Below are positions 26,275 through 37,629 of a DNA stretch of 64,000 nucleotides, in pieces. A program made the translations under genes and the position numbers. The DNA is from Bacillus sp. S/N-304-OC-R1. Lineage in GTDB: Bacteria; Bacillota; Bacilli; Bacillales; Cytobacillaceae. The notes under the pieces were generated by a model. It was not told the DNA's origin. It ran no database searches and saw only the letters and a list, made by a program, of their open reading frames with translations. Within the stretch, counting starts at the first letter, position 1, and the number at the start of each line of letters is the position of its first letter. The DNA lies in contig NZ_JACWFE010000018.1 of the NCBI RefSeq assembly GCF_019749375.1, forward strand, positions 46,619 to 110,618. The letters are read 5' to 3'.

Positions 26275-26303
26275 ATTATAACAAGGCAAATCCCATTTTG
26301 CAA
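26275..26303 (-). promoter_or_regulatory. Sigma-A promoter of rpmE
   Basis: TTGCAA (26298-26303), 17 bases and TATAAT (26275-26280) on the minus strand. The predicted leader of about 88 bases includes TTATACGG and CCGTAATATAA, which can pair. Firmicute L31 leaders are known to be autoregulatory; I cannot confirm the match. Confidence 0.6.
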
Positions 26304-26343
26304 TATTTGATTATGCGTTCAAAAAAGGAATTTTTTCCTTTAC

Positions 26344-27612
26344 TTAATGTGAACGCTTTGATTTCATTTCTTCAGCTAGATTAGCGAAAAAGTCTTCATT
26401 TGATTTCGTTTGTCTTAGCTTACGCAAGAATTTCTCTGCGAAATCAGGTGAATCAGTCATAGACTTGCGAATCGCCCATAGCATATCAAGCTGTTCCTTC
26501 TGGATAAGCAGCTCTTCTTTACGTGTTCCGGAACGGCGAATATCAATCGCTGGGAAGATTCTTCTTTCCGCAAGAGCACGGTCAAGGTGAAGCTCCATAT
26601 TACCTGTTCCTTTAAATTCCTCATAAATGACATCATCCATACGAGAACCTGTGTCTACTAAAGCCGTTGCTAGAATCGTTAAGCTTCCGCCTTCTTCAAT
26701 ATTACGGGCCGCACCGAAGAAACGCTTCGGACGGTGAAAGGCAGCAGGGTCAATCCCCCCAGACAGCGTTCTGCCGCTTGGCGGAATTACCAGGTTATAA
26801 GCTCTCGCTAATCTAGTAATACTATCCATTAAAATGACAACGTCACGCTTATGCTCGACTAAACGCATCGCACGCTCAAGAACAAGCTCAGCTACTTTAA
26901 TATGATTTTCCGGAACTTCATCAAAGGTTGAGCTTACAACATCTCCAGCTACAGAACGTTCGATATCTGTTACCTCTTCTGGACGCTCATCAATTAATAG
27001 AACAATCAGTTCTACTTCTGGATGATTCGTCGTAATGCTATTGGCAATTTCCTTTAAAAGCATTGTTTTCCCTGCTTTAGGAGGGGCTACAATCAGTCCG
27101 CGCTGGCCAAAGCCGACTGGGGCAAGCACGTCCATAATTCGTGTTGATAGGTGTCTCTGTGTTGTTTCAAGCTTCATATGGCTATCAGGATATAGCGGCG
27201 TTAATGCAGGAAAATGCACACGCTCTTTAGCTGATTCCGGATCGTCTCCGTTTACCGCTTCTACTTGAAGAAGACCAAAATAGCGCTCATTCTCTTTAGG
27301 AGGACGAACCTTTCCAGAAACTTTGTCTCCATTCCGTAAATCAAATCGGCGAATTTGCGAAGCCGAAATATAAATATCCTCAGAGCTTGGAGAATAGTTA
27401 ATCGGTCTTAAGAAGCCAAAGCCTTCAGACTGAATAATCTCCAGGACACCTTCCATGAAAAAGTATCCTTCTTTTTCAGCTCTTGCCTTTAAAATAGCAA
27501 AAATTAATTCTTTCTTTGTTAATTTACTGTAATAGGAAACTTTATATTCGCGAGCTAGCTCATAAAGCTCCTTTAACTTCATATTTTCTAACATAGATAT
27601 ATTTAATCCCAT
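26344..27612 (-). CDS. rho: Transcription termination factor Rho
   Basis: Rho is a hexameric RNA-dependent ATPase that ends transcription. The 422-residue product has the N-terminal Rho domain (about 5-45), the cold-shock-like RNA-binding domain with EGFGFLR (about 60-115), the Walker A segment [11 protein letters not shown], and the Q/R-loop region [14 protein letters not shown]. The ATG at 27610-27612 gives the usual family length. An in-frame TTG at 27637-27639 has a better ribosome binding site (AGGGG) and would add nine residues, so the start is uncertain. Its presence matters for the C-rich array at 34008-34452. Confidence 0.97.
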   Translation of the reverse strand: MGLNISMLENMKLKELYELAREYKVSYYSKLTKKELIFAILKARAEKEGYFFMEGVLEIIQSEGFGFLRPINYSPSSEDIYISASQIRRFDLRNGDKVSGKVRPPKENERYFGLLQVEAVNGDDPESAKERVHFPALTPLYPDSHMKLETTQRHLSTRIMDVLAPVGFGQRGLIVAPPKAGKTMLLKEIANSITTNHPEVELIVLLIDERPEEVTDIERSVAGDVVSSTFDEVPENHIKVAELVLERAMRLVEHKRDVVILMDSITRLARAYNLVIPPSGRTLSGGIDPAAFHRPKRFFGAARNIEEGGSLTILATALVDTGSRMDDVIYEEFKGTGNMELHLDRALAERRIFPAIDIRRSGTRKEELLIQKEQLDMLWAIRKSMTDSPDFAEKFLRKLRQTKSNEDFFANLAEEMKSKRSH

Positions 27613-27982
27613 AACGACACCACACTTTTGAATTTTCAAACTCTTCCCCTAAAGACAAAAAATAAACAAATATAAATAAAAAATAAAAACGGGAAAAATA
27701 TGATTGAGGCAAAACTATTAGTATATATTTAAAAAACCTGAGGATAAGTCCAAAAGGAGCTAATTAAATCCTGCTGTTTTGAAAGGTTATTTTGTTGAGG
27801 TCCCTTACAAAATTCAAAGAAATCTAATATTAACTATAATTTATTTACAAATTGGAAACAAGTCAATTTTGGCAGGAAATAAGAGGACAGGTCTGACAAT
27901 CGTAGCCAGACCTATATTTATATCCTCTTTAAAATGGCTTGGAAATATACTTTCCAATTGTATGAACTAGCATTCTGAAGAA
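27613..27982. other. Intergenic region rho-glpX
   Basis: This AT-rich stretch holds the rho leader and a possible terminator for glpX: AGGTCTG (27889-27895) and CAGACCT (27907-27913), with only a weak T tract. A small plus-strand frame at 27779-27970 has no good ribosome binding site. Nothing else was recognised. Confidence 0.5.
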
Positions 27983-28945
27983 TTAACGAATGACTAGATT
28001 AGGTTTTTTCGTTAAACTGTGACGGCCCTCAATGAAGCGAACGGTTCCGGATTTTGCACGCATAACGACTGTGTGAGTAGATCCATAGGTGCCTTTAAAT
28101 TGAACACCGCGAAGTAGCTCCCCATCCGTAACACCTGTCGCTGCGAAAATTGCATCATCGCCTTTTACTAGGTCTTCCATAAGAAGAATCTTATTCACAT
28201 CAAGCCCCATCTTCTTGCAGCGCTCGATTTCAGCATCATTTTGAGGCACAAGCTTTCCTTGGATTTCTCCACCTAAGCATTTAAGCGCTACAGCAGCTAA
28301 AACTCCCTCAGGTGCTCCACCAAGACCGAATAAAATATCCACTCCAGTATGATCAAATGCCGTGTTAATCGCACCCGCTACATCTCCGTCATTAATTAGC
28401 TTAATTCTAGCGCCGGCTTCACGAAGCTGAGCGACAATATGACTGTGGCGATCACGATTTAAAACCGTTGCCACGACATCTTCAATGTCTTTATTTTTCG
28501 CTTTTGCGACAGCTTTTAAATTGTCAAGAACAGAAGCATTAATATCGATTTGGCCAACTGCTTCTGGACCAACCGCAATTTTATCCATATACATATCTGG
28601 AGCATGAAGCAGGTTACCATGATCTGCTACAGCTAGTACAGCAAGTGCATTCCAGCCGCCTGATGCAACGATATTTGTACCCTCTAGCGGATCTACAGCC
28701 ACATCTACACGTGGGCCGTAGCCAGTGCCAAGCTTTTCTCCGATGTAAAGCATTGGTGCTTCATCCATTTCCCCTTCACCAATAACAACGGTTCCTTTCA
28801 TAGGCACAGTATCAAATACGTTTCTCATAGCTGTTGTTGCTGCATCATCAGCTTCATCTTTTTTTCCGCGGCCCATCCAGCGTGCTGATGCTAAGGCAGC
28901 ACCTTCTGTCACACGGACAAGCTCCATTGTTAAACTGCGTTCCAT
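27983..28945 (-). CDS. glpX: Class II fructose-1,6-bisphosphatase
   Basis: The enzyme hydrolyses fructose 1,6-bisphosphate in gluconeogenesis. The 320-residue product starts [17 protein letters not shown]. It contains the metal/phosphate motifs [10 protein letters not shown] and DPLEGTNI and the C-terminal half segment [12 protein letters not shown]. The ATG at 28943-28945 is preceded by GAGGGGG. It lies directly downstream of murAB with 111 bases between them and no obvious terminator, so they may share a message. The neighbourhood with tal and fba groups central carbon enzymes. Confidence 0.96.
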   Translation of the reverse strand: MERSLTMELVRVTEGAALASARWMGRGKKDEADDAATTAMRNVFDTVPMKGTVVIGEGEMDEAPMLYIGEKLGTGYGPRVDVAVDPLEGTNIVASGGWNALAVLAVADHGNLLHAPDMYMDKIAVGPEAVGQIDINASVLDNLKAVAKAKNKDIEDVVATVLNRDRHSHIVAQLREAGARIKLINDGDVAGAINTAFDHTGVDILFGLGGAPEGVLAAVALKCLGGEIQGKLVPQNDAEIERCKKMGLDVNKILLMEDLVKGDDAIFAATGVTDGELLRGVQFKGTYGSTHTVVMRAKSGTVRFIEGRHSLTKKPNLVIR

Positions 28946-29056
28946 CCTTATTTCCCCCTCAAGTCTATGCTGCATTCATTTTTATGATTAAATTTTGACA
29001 AGCCAATTGGGCACGCGTCAAAAAGCGATCAGCATTTTGACAGCATACCCTACAAA

Positions 29057-30343
29057 TTAAGCATTTTTCATTTGTTCTAGTTCTTCTTTTGTTAAAGTTT
29101 CTCGCCAAACCGTTGCACCGAGACCATTTAACTTTTCAACTAGGTGGCTGTAACCGCGGTCGATATGCTCAAGACCTGTTACTTCTGTTACTCCCTCGGC
29201 CATCAATCCGGCAATGACTAATGCAGCACCAGCCCGTAAATCACTTGCCTTCACCTTGGCACCTTGAAGCTTAACCGGACCGTGAATAATGGCAGAACGA
29301 CCTTCCACCTTTATGTTCGCATTCATTCTTCTTAATTCATCAATATGTTTAAAACGGGCACCATAAATAGTGTCAGTCACCATACTTGTTCCTTCAGCGC
29401 TTGTTAAAAGCGAGGTAAAAGGCTGCTGAAGATCTGTTGGGAAGCCTGGATATACGAGTGTCTTAATGTCCACAGCTTTTCTTTTTACAACAGGATGAAT
29501 ATAAACATGGTCATCCCCTGCTTCAATATGGGCACCCATTTCTCTTAGTTTTGCAATCAGTGATTCTAAATGCTGAGGAATTACATTATCAATAGTCATT
29601 CCTTCGCCTACAGCGGCACCAAGAATCATATAAGTGCCTGCCTCAATCCGGTCTGGGATAATCGTGTGCTGACAGCCATGCAAATGTTCTACGCCATCAA
29701 TGCGGATCACATCAGTTCCAGCACCTTTGATTTTTGCTCCCATATTCGTCAGCAAAGTAGCTACATCAATGATTTCCGGCTCTTTTGCCGCATTTTCAAT
29801 AACCGTTCTGCCCTTTGCACGGACAGCTGCAAGCATAATATTGATTGTTGCACCAACACTGACCACGTCCAAGTAGATCCGAGCCCCTCGCAGCTCATCC
29901 GCGCGCAGATAAATGGCACCCTGTTCATTCGTAACAGTAGCACCAAGAGCTTCAAACCCCTTAATATGCTGATCAATAGGTCTTGGCCCTAAATGACAGC
30001 CGCCTGGTAGCCCGATTACCGCTTTTTTAAAGCGTCCCAGCATAGCCCCCATTAAATAATATGAGGCACGCAGTTTTTTTACTTTTCCATTCGGCAAAGG
30101 CATGGAAATCATAGAGGATGGGTCAACAATCATATCGTTGTCTGAAAAACTGACGCTTCCCCCTAGTTCTTCAAGCAGCCCTTTTAAAATCTGAACATCC
30201 GAAATATCTGGCAACCCTTCAATTGTGACAGGCGAATCAGCTAGAATCGTAGCCGGTATCAATGCCACTGCGCTATTTTTTGCTCCGCTAATCCGAACAG
30301 TTCCTTTTAAAGGGTAACCGCCTGCTATCATAAGCTTTTCCAT
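29057..30343 (-). CDS. murAB: UDP-N-acetylglucosamine 1-carboxyvinyltransferase
   Basis: The enzyme transfers enolpyruvate from PEP to UDP-GlcNAc, the first committed step of peptidoglycan synthesis. The 428-residue product has the Lys22-Asn pair in [10 protein letters not shown] and the fosfomycin-target Cys116 in [12 protein letters not shown], so it should be fosfomycin sensitive. The ATG at 30341-30343 has AAGGGAG upstream; the frame extends 59 codons further but without a site and with no family similarity. The position next to tal and fba corresponds to B. subtilis murAB (murZ), the second MurA paralogue. Confidence 0.95.
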   Translation of the reverse strand: MEKLMIAGGYPLKGTVRISGAKNSAVALIPATILADSPVTIEGLPDISDVQILKGLLEELGGSVSFSDNDMIVDPSSMISMPLPNGKVKKLRASYYLMGAMLGRFKKAVIGLPGGCHLGPRPIDQHIKGFEALGATVTNEQGAIYLRADELRGARIYLDVVSVGATINIMLAAVRAKGRTVIENAAKEPEIIDVATLLTNMGAKIKGAGTDVIRIDGVEHLHGCQHTIIPDRIEAGTYMILGAAVGEGMTIDNVIPQHLESLIAKLREMGAHIEAGDDHVYIHPVVKRKAVDIKTLVYPGFPTDLQQPFTSLLTSAEGTSMVTDTIYGARFKHIDELRRMNANIKVEGRSAIIHGPVKLQGAKVKASDLRAGAALVIAGLMAEGVTEVTGLEHIDRGYSHLVEKLNGLGATVWRETLTKEELEQMKNA

Positions 30344-30608
30344 TATTAGCTCCCTTCTACGCCGTAAGTATAAGAAAAATGCTGCGTGGGTAATAAAATG
30401 TACACACTTCAACGTTGTAGCTTGTCCTCTAGTACTGTATGTTTTTTCCGTAATAATCCCATCTTCTAGTTTACACGAAAAAACCATTCCCATGTATGAA
30501 TATGTAAAGAAAGTTATCATTTTATAGTTGGAACTACTAACACTTTACCCCAATTTGGCAATTGATAAAACCCAAAGTTAGGTAAAAAATGATAATCCGA
30601 CCATTTTA

Positions 30609-31250
30609 TTATCGAGCATTCCAATCTGCTAGGAATGCTTCAATTCCTTTATCCGTTAAAGGGTGTTTAAATAATTGCATAATCACTTTATAAGGAATTG
30701 TCGCAATATGAGCACCTTTTAAAGCTGCGTCTGTTACGTGCTGAGGGTGGCGAATAGATGCAGCAATAATTTCTGTCTCGATATCATGGATTGCAAAAAT
30801 ATCAGCGATTGTTGAAATTAGGTCCATCCCATTATGACCAATATCATCAAGTCTGCCAAGGAATGGAGATACGTATGTTGCACCTGCTCTAGCTGCAAGC
30901 AATGCTTGGTTTGCACTGAAAATAAGAGTTACGTTTGTTTTAATGCCTTCTTTTGAAAAAGTACTAACAGCCTTTAATCCATCTGGAGTCATTGGGACCT
31001 TAACTGTAATGTTTGGAGCGATTGCTGCAAGCTCACGTCCTTCTTTAATCATTCCTTCAGCATCAAGAGCAATAACCTCTGCGCTAACGGAACCTGGAAC
31101 AAGCTCTGTAATTTCACGAAGTCGATCATGGAAGGTTACGTTTTTTTCCTTTGCCACTAAAGAAGGGTTAGTTGTTACCCCGGATAATATCCCTAGTGCG
31201 TGTGCTTCTTTGATCTCTTCCATATTTGCTGTATCAATAAAAAATTTCAT
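30609..31250 (-). CDS. tal: Transaldolase, fructose-6-phosphate aldolase-like type
   Basis: The 213-residue enzyme is the short (TalC/MipB) type, like B. subtilis YwjH. It carries out transaldolase chemistry in the non-oxidative pentose phosphate pathway. The Schiff-base lysine is Lys84 in [22 protein letters not shown] and [12 protein letters not shown] are family signatures. The ATG follows AAGGAGG. No convincing terminator was found in the 265 bases before murAB, so read-through is possible. Confidence 0.94.
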   Translation of the reverse strand: MKFFIDTANMEEIKEAHALGILSGVTTNPSLVAKEKNVTFHDRLREITELVPGSVSAEVIALDAEGMIKEGRELAAIAPNITVKVPMTPDGLKAVSTFSKEGIKTNVTLIFSANQALLAARAGATYVSPFLGRLDDIGHNGMDLISTIADIFAIHDIETEIIAASIRHPQHVTDAALKGAHIATIPYKVIMQLFKHPLTDKGIEAFLADWNAR

Positions 31251-31317
31251 TGTAAATCCTCCTTCAATACTTTAATAAGTCTATTATTTTTATGTAATGC
31301 TCTATTAGTAAAGTTAT

Positions 31318-31524
31318 TTAAAACGAAACAGTGAACCGTTCCTTTCCGTTACAGGCACGCAGCGATCGCGGGGAGGAAGTCGAGCCTCCTCGCCGTTCCG
31401 TCTGCGGGGTCTCGACCTTTCCTCTACATCCCGCAGGACATTGATTAAACATCCCTGGATTAACACCGCACGACAAAATACGGATGTATTTTGGAGGAGT
31501 CAAGTGCCTTCCACTCCAATCCAC
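31318..31524. repeat. Putative dispersed intergenic repeat, GC-rich
   Basis: This segment is far richer in G and C than its flanks and holds inverted blocks such as GGGGAGGAAGTCGAGC and GGGGTCTCGACC. I recall similar sequences between genes in other Bacillaceae. A repetitive-looking open frame on the minus strand has no ribosome binding site. It occupies most of the 384-base gap between tal and fba. It occurs only once in this window, so the repeat status rests on memory. Confidence 0.45.
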
Positions 31525-31591
31525 TCTGTGCTTTCAATATTGTATAGATTAAAAATCTTTACTATTATTTCCTGGTTCTTAACAAATGAAT

Positions 31592-31623
31592 CGAAACCGC
31601 CTCTAACATAAAGGCGGTTTCCT
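31592..31623 (-). terminator. Possible terminator after fba
   Basis: GAAACCGCC (31593-31601) and GGCGGTTTC (31613-31621) form a nine-pair stem just after the fba stop. The following T tract is weak. Confidence 0.55.
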
Positions 31624-31634
31624 AACGCTGTTTA

Positions 31635-32492
31635 TTAAGCTTTCCCAGATGAACCAAACTCGCGCATTTTGCCGATAACTGTTTCCTTAATGACTTCTCT
31701 TGCTGGTCCTAGGTATTTGCGCGGATCATACATTGATGGATTTGCCTCTAATACTTCACGTACCTTTTTAGCAGAAGCAATTTGGTTTTCTGTATTTACA
31801 TTGATTTTAGCTGTCCCTAGAGAAACCGCCTTCTGAATATCCTTTGTCGGGATTCCAGTTCCGCCATGAAGAACGAGAGGAACGCCTGTAAGGTTTCCGA
31901 TTTCCTCCATTTCAGCGAATCCTAGCTTCGGCTCGCCTTTGTAAGGACCATGCACAGATCCTAATGCAGGAGCTAAGCAATCAATATTTGTTCGTTTTAC
32001 TAGCTCTTCACATTCCTTCGCATCTGCATAAATAACACCGTCAGCCACGACATCATCTTCTTGGCCGCCAACTGTTCCTAATTCCGCTTCTACAGACACT
32101 CCGCGAGCATGTGCGTATTCTACTACCTTAGATGTAGTCGCCACATTCTCTTCAAAAGGGTCATGAGATGCATCAATCATAACAGAAGTAAAACCAGCAT
32201 CAATTGCCTCTTTACATTTATCGAAACTTGAACCATGATCTAAGTGAATAGCTACAGGTACAGTAATTTTATAATCTTCAAGCAAGCCTTCTACCATTTT
32301 AACAACGGTTTTAAATCCTCCCATATAGCGTGCAGCCCCTTCGGACACACCTAGGATGACAGGGGATTTTTCTTCCTCTGCTGCTTGAAGAATCGCTTGA
32401 GTGAACTCAAGATTATTTAAATTAAATTGACCTACTGCATAGCCTTCGGATTTTCCCTTTTTAAGCATTTCAGTCATTGAAACTAAAGGCAT
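31635..32492 (-). CDS. fba: Class II fructose-bisphosphate aldolase
   Basis: This zinc enzyme of glycolysis cleaves fructose 1,6-bisphosphate. The 285-residue product has the metal-ligand motif AIHLDHGSS, the catalytic region SVMIDASH, and the C-terminal LHGGTGI with the phosphate-binding stretch [10 protein letters not shown]. The ATG at 32490-32492 is preceded by AAGGAGGAAGAACG. It follows spo0F, whose strong terminator separates the two. Its length and position match B. subtilis fbaA. Confidence 0.97.
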   Translation of the reverse strand: MPLVSMTEMLKKGKSEGYAVGQFNLNNLEFTQAILQAAEEEKSPVILGVSEGAARYMGGFKTVVKMVEGLLEDYKITVPVAIHLDHGSSFDKCKEAIDAGFTSVMIDASHDPFEENVATTSKVVEYAHARGVSVEAELGTVGGQEDDVVADGVIYADAKECEELVKRTNIDCLAPALGSVHGPYKGEPKLGFAEMEEIGNLTGVPLVLHGGTGIPTKDIQKAVSLGTAKINVNTENQIASAKKVREVLEANPSMYDPRKYLGPAREVIKETVIGKMREFGSSGKA

Positions 32493-32663
32493 CGTTCTTC
32501 CTCCTTCATGAATCATCGTTTCTTATTTTCACAGGATAATCTTCCCTCAGGTACTTCCGTTTATGTATCATCCTGCTTAAACTGAACCGATCGTATGGAA
32601 TTCATTTGTATCATACCAAAACCTAATAAGAAATTCCATTACTCCAACTAAATTTTCATGTTT

Positions 32664-32735
32664 AAAAAAAGCCTGCGGGGCACGAATACAGATGTTTATT
32701 AATAGATCTGTATCCATACCCCACAGGCTGCTTTT
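32664..32735 (-). terminator. Long terminator hairpin after spo0F
   Basis: In the minus-strand RNA, AGCCUGUGGGG with GAUACAGAU pairs with AUCUGUAUUC and CCCCGCAGGCU, about 24 pairs with a small internal loop, followed by seven T. Confidence 0.85.
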
Positions 32736-32752
32736 TCACAAAGCATATAGAT

Positions 32753-33121
32753 TTAATTTGTAATAGGGACATATTTCTTAACTGCCGCCCGGATATCATC
32801 AATATCAAATGGCTTGGCAAAGTGTGTTAAGGCTCCTAAGTCCCGCGCTTCCTGAATCATATCAAGCTCACCATATGCCGTCATAATGATCACACGGATA
32901 TCCTTATCAATGACTCTCATTCTTTTTAATATTTCAATCCCGTCCATTCCAGGGATCTTCATATCGAGAAGAACTAAGTCAGGTGAATGCTTGGAGACAA
33001 TTTCAAGTGCCTGAATTCCATTTGCAGCCTGGTATGTATCGTACCCTTCCTTTTGCAGTACTTCATTTAGCAAAATCCGAATACCAAATTGATCATCAAC
33101 GATTAATATTTTCCCCTTCAA
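32753..33121 (-). CDS. spo0F: Sporulation phosphorelay response regulator Spo0F
   Basis: Spo0F receives phosphate from the Kin kinases and passes it to Spo0B, leading to Spo0A activation. The 122-residue single receiver has acidic residues VDDQFGIR, phosphoacceptor Asp54 in [11 protein letters not shown] and Lys in FAKPFD near residue 104. The start is TTG at 33119-33121, which follows GAGGTG; a stop lies just upstream in frame and no ATG is available. A sigma-H-like promoter is seen upstream, as expected for an early sporulation gene. It is divergent from ywjG. Confidence 0.95.
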   Translation of the reverse strand: MKGKILIVDDQFGIRILLNEVLQKEGYDTYQAANGIQALEIVSKHSPDLVLLDMKIPGMDGIEILKRMRVIDKDIRVIIMTAYGELDMIQEARDLGALTHFAKPFDIDDIRAAVKKYVPITN

Positions 33122-33194
33122 TCAACCCACCTCTTCCTTCGTATCAAAAATTCTGTCATGTTTAATAGACGATTGTTTAGCTACGCTACCCATT

Positions 33195-33243
33195 ATTATA
33201 CATTCCCCTTCCCTTTATTTCTATTTCTTGGATAGAAATTCCT
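33195..33243 (-). promoter_or_regulatory. spo0F promoter region, sigma-H-like and sigma-A-like boxes
   Basis: Minus-strand AGGAATT (33237-33243), 14 bases and AGAAAT (33217-33222) resemble a sigma-H promoter. A TATAAT at 33195-33200 could be a sigma-A -10 box with a poor -35. B. subtilis spo0F is known to use both factors. Confidence 0.45.
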
Positions 33244-33349
33244 TCTTCTGAAAAAACTTTTGATCACCGTCTCTTTCGTCAATTTTACCTTTCTGCCCAT
33301 TTTTCATATAATGAACTCAGCGAATCTACGAAATGATAGGAGAGAGATC

Positions 33350-33874
33350 ATGCTAAAAATGTTTTCTACACAGCTTACAGGGCTGTTTAAAAGAATTCAG
33401 GAAAAAGAAGAATTTTCCATGGAGGATAGTGCTAGACTGCTTGCCCAGGCAGCAGTTGGAGAGGGAAATATATACATATTTGCTACAAATGAAATGAATG
33501 CAGTTGCCTATGAAGCAACAGCGGGACAGGAACCATTAAAAAACGCTGCCATTTGGCCACTTGACCAACCGCTTGATGATCTTTCTGAAACAGATCGGTT
33601 CCTCATCGTGACAAGAAACTCCACTGATGAAGAAGCTGTAAAAATGGGAGAAATCCTATCCGAGAATAGAATTCCGTTCGTAGGCATCTCCACCGCTCAA
33701 GAAGGGCATGGCTTAACTGATCTTGCCGATGTGCATATTGACTTAAAACTTACAAAAGGATTGCTGCCAGATGAAGAAGGCAACCGGTTTGGATTCCCCG
33801 CTTCTATGGCTGCATTATTTGCGTATTATGGAATCCGCTTTACGTTGGAGGAAATTTTTGAGGAATATGAATAA
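33350..33874 (+). CDS. ywjG: DUF2529 protein, YwjG-like
   Basis: The 174-residue soluble protein of unknown function begins MLKMFSTQLTGLFKRIQ. The central part GNIYIFATNEMNAVAYEA and RFLIVTRNSTDEEAVK suggests a sugar-isomerase-like (SIS-type) fold, but this is inference. It lies between spo0F and pyrG as in B. subtilis, here on the plus strand. The ATG at 33350 is preceded by AGGAGAG; the frame extends 30 codons upstream without a better site. A TATAAT at 33306-33311 may be its -10 box. A 12-pair stem follows at 33952-33978. Confidence 0.8.
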   Translation: MLKMFSTQLTGLFKRIQEKEEFSMEDSARLLAQAAVGEGNIYIFATNEMNAVAYEATAGQEPLKNAAIWPLDQPLDDLSETDRFLIVTRNSTDEEAVKMGEILSENRIPFVGISTAQEGHGLTDLADVHIDLKLTKGLLPDEEGNRFGFPASMAALFAYYGIRFTLEEIFEEYE

Positions 33875-33951
33875 GAGGACATAGTTGGAGGCAGGGATTT
33901 TTAAGGCTTTGAGCTGGATACTGATGCTTTCTGCAATGCGTTGAACTTGGC

Positions 33952-33978
33952 GGTAGCTATGAATGGTTCATAGTTACC
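33952..33978 (+). terminator. Possible terminator hairpin after ywjG
   Basis: GGUAGCUAUGAA and UUCAUAGUUACC form 12 pairs (one G-U) with a three-base loop. The T tract is weak, and the right arm resembles array units that follow, so it may belong to the array instead. Confidence 0.4.
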
Positions 33979-34007
33979 GGTTTATTGAGTTTAACATTAA
34001 AATAGTT

Positions 34008-34452
34008 ACATTAAATGGCTCTAAGTTGCTGTTTCACTGGCTTTCACTTAAAAACGCGTACATTAAATCGTTCTATGTTCCCATTTCAACAACTTTTCTC
34101 CCAAAACAAACTCATTGAACCACTCTATGTTACCGTTTCACTGACTTTCCCCTTAAAACGCGTACATTGAACCGCTCTATGTTCCCATTTCAACAACTTT
34201 TCTCTCAAAACAAGCTCATTGAACGACTCTTTGTTACCGTTTCACTGACTTTCCCCTTAAAACGCGTACATTGAACCGCTCTATGTTCCCATTTCAACAA
34301 CTTTCCTCTTAAAACAAGCTCATTGAACGACTCTTTGTTACGTTTCACTGACTTTCCCCTTAAAATGCGTACATTGAATCGCTCTATGTTCCCGATTCAA
34401 CCACTTTTCTCCCAAAACAAGCTCATTGAACCCCCCTATGCTACCGTTTTAC
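34008..34452. repeat. Tandem array, 104-bp higher-order units made of two 52-bp halves
   Basis: GCGTACATT (one GCGTACATTGAATC variant) starts at 34056, 34160, 34264 and 34367, a period of 104, 104 and 103 bp. Each unit contains two diverged 52-bp halves, both beginning CATTGAAC. The plus strand is C-rich and G-poor. It fills most of the gap between the convergent genes ywjG and pyrG. No open frame with a ribosome binding site was found. Confidence 0.92.
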
Positions 34453-34471
34453 CCTTCTACCCCCCTCTGCA

Positions 34472-34536
34472 ATAAAAAAAAGACCCTGCCAAGTACCAGC
34501 CCCCCCACACTGGAGAGCTGATACTCAAAGAGTCTC
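34472..34536 (-). terminator. Intrinsic terminator after pyrG
   Basis: Minus-strand AGACTCT and GUAUCAGC pair with GCUGGUAC and AGGGUCU around a C/G-rich loop, followed by seven T. Confidence 0.8.
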
Positions 34537-34548
34537 AAAAATCTATTC

Positions 34549-36162
<1,614 letters not shown>

Positions 36163-36312
36163 TCATTTCAGTTTGTGCATATTCGCCTTTATTTAAAGAC
36201 TAAAAATAATGAATTTTGATTATGGCGGGTATAGTCCCAACTTAAGGATGCGTGAACTTAAAGTAGCATAGGAAATACACTTAAATCCGGTACATAAGCT
36301 ATATTTCTTACT

Positions 36313-36401
36313 TGCCAAAAAATAAATAGCGCCCCGCTTACTTTATTACAAGTAAGGGAGCGCTATACGCGTCTAATGATTCGTTCCTTTTTAAGGAGCC
36401 C
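36313..36401 (-). promoter_or_regulatory. pyrG attenuator leader, GGG-start reiterative type
   Basis: The predicted transcript starts GGGCUCC at 36401. The terminator pairs UAGCGCUCCCUUACUU (36365-36350) with AGUAAGCGGGGCGCUA (36342-36327), followed by UUUAUUUUUU. In B. subtilis, low CTP lets the polymerase add extra G at the start, and poly-G pairs with the C/U-rich arm to prevent termination. CUCCCUU in the left arm fits that model exactly. Confidence 0.85.
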
Positions 36402-36408
36402 AAAAAGT

Positions 36409-36437
36409 ATTCTACAAGCCTGCAAAAAAAAAGTCAA
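36409..36437 (-). promoter_or_regulatory. Sigma-A promoter of pyrG
   Basis: Minus-strand TTGACT (36432-36437), 17 bases and TAGAAT (36409-36414). The GGG start lies seven bases after the -10 box. The promoter begins 33 bases after the rpoE stop. Confidence 0.8.
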
Positions 36438-36469
36438 GATGGTGTGCAGAAACTTCTATGAGGAAAAAA

Positions 36470-37036
36470 TTAATCTAAATCTTCCTCTTCTATGTCCATA
36501 TCATCATCTTCAATTTCCTCATCTTCATCGCCAAGATCATATTCTTCGTCACTCTCGATAAGGTCATCGTCTTCATCTTCCAGGTCTTCATCATCTAGAA
36601 GTTCATCATCTTCTTCTAATAACTCTTCATCTTCTTCGAATTCATCCTCTAGATCATCAAGATCATCGTAATCAATATCTTCATCATCTAATTCATCATA
36701 TTCATCAAGCTCATCATCAGCAGCCTTCTTAGCCTTTTTCTTCTTAGGCTTAATTTCTGTTACAACGTCCTCTTCCTGCTGCTCAATTGGATACCATACA
36801 CGAAGTCCCCATTTATTGTCCCCTAAGCCTAGGAAACGTCCATCAATGTTTAAATCTGTATAGAATTGGGCAATTTTCGCTCGCACCTGATCCTCTGTCA
36901 GATCAAGGAGAGTTGTTAGTTCATCCATAATATCCTGAAATGCCAATGCTTCTTTTTTGCCTTTTAATAGTTCATAAGCGACTTCAATGAAAGACATTTC
37001 CTGAAGCTCTTCTTTTGAAAGTTCATATAAACTCAT
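36470..37036 (-). CDS. rpoE: RNA polymerase delta subunit
   Basis: Delta is a Gram-positive accessory subunit that increases promoter selectivity and recycling of RNA polymerase. The 188-residue product has an ordered N-terminal HARE-HTH domain (1-90: ELSKEELQEMSFIEVAYELL, NKWGLRVWYP), a lysine patch KPKKKKAKKA, and then about 75 residues almost entirely of Asp and Glu that are disordered. The ATG is preceded by AAAGGACG. The position next to pyrG is conserved. Confidence 0.97.
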   Translation of the reverse strand: MSLYELSKEELQEMSFIEVAYELLKGKKEALAFQDIMDELTTLLDLTEDQVRAKIAQFYTDLNIDGRFLGLGDNKWGLRVWYPIEQQEEDVVTEIKPKKKKAKKAADDELDEYDELDDEDIDYDDLDDLEDEFEEDEELLEEDDELLDDEDLEDEDDDLIESDEEYDLGDEDEEIEDDDMDIEEEDLD

Positions 37037-37222
37037 ATTTGCACGTCCTTTCTCTATGTCACGCTTTTAAGAAAGCGAAAATAAATAACTTTTGGAAAAT
37101 CAGTTTAGTAGCTTTATCTTTTTATGTATTTGGGAGCCGTTTTAACAAGGATTTCTATGTCCTTTTACAGCCCCGTGAATGCATATTCTTCATTATAAAC
37201 AATAATTTAGTGTTTATGCCAG

Positions 37223-37414
37223 CTATATCTTTCGCCCATTATCTTTTTCATTTTTATCCGTGTTTTTTATTTTTCGGGAGAGCTGGCTATAGGCGCGAGT
37301 AAAGGAATAAATGGATATTAAAAAGAAAGGAATGGCGCCAAGCTGCATTTGATACAAATAATAAAATCCGACAAGAGTTCCTATTATCACAATCAACATA
37401 AAGATGTTTTTCAC
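37223..37414 (-). CDS. Small two-helix membrane protein, hypothetical
   Basis: This 63-residue frame starts with GTG after AGGATGTGGGAAT. It encodes two hydrophobic segments (about 3-21 and 26-41) and then a charged tail rich in Lys and Asn. The amino-acid pattern is typical of small membrane proteins, but I recognise no family. It lies between icmF and rpoE in the rpoE direction, with 186 bases to rpoE. It could still be a chance frame. Confidence 0.45.
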   Translation of the reverse strand: MKNIFMLIVIIGTLVGFYYLYQMQLGAIPFFLISIYSFTRAYSQLSRKIKNTDKNEKDNGRKI

Positions 37415-37576
37415 ATTCCCACATCCTGCAACTAATATCCAAGAAGCTAAAGGGTCCCGCTTTCTGCAATTACTTCGATTATATATAACTTGGCAATGAT
37501 TGTATATTACTTAAAAAGGCCCAAGCGCCTTGGCAAGACAATTTTCATACTAAAAAAAGTTTTACACTCCTAACAT

Positions 37577-37611
37577 GGAAAAAAAGAAATCGGCGTTCTC
37601 ACCGATTTCCT
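37577..37611 (-). terminator. Intrinsic terminator after icmF
   Basis: Minus-strand GAAATCGG and CCGATTTC pair around a nine-base loop, followed by seven T. Confidence 0.85.
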
Positions 37612-37629
37612 TCTATACTTACAACGAAC

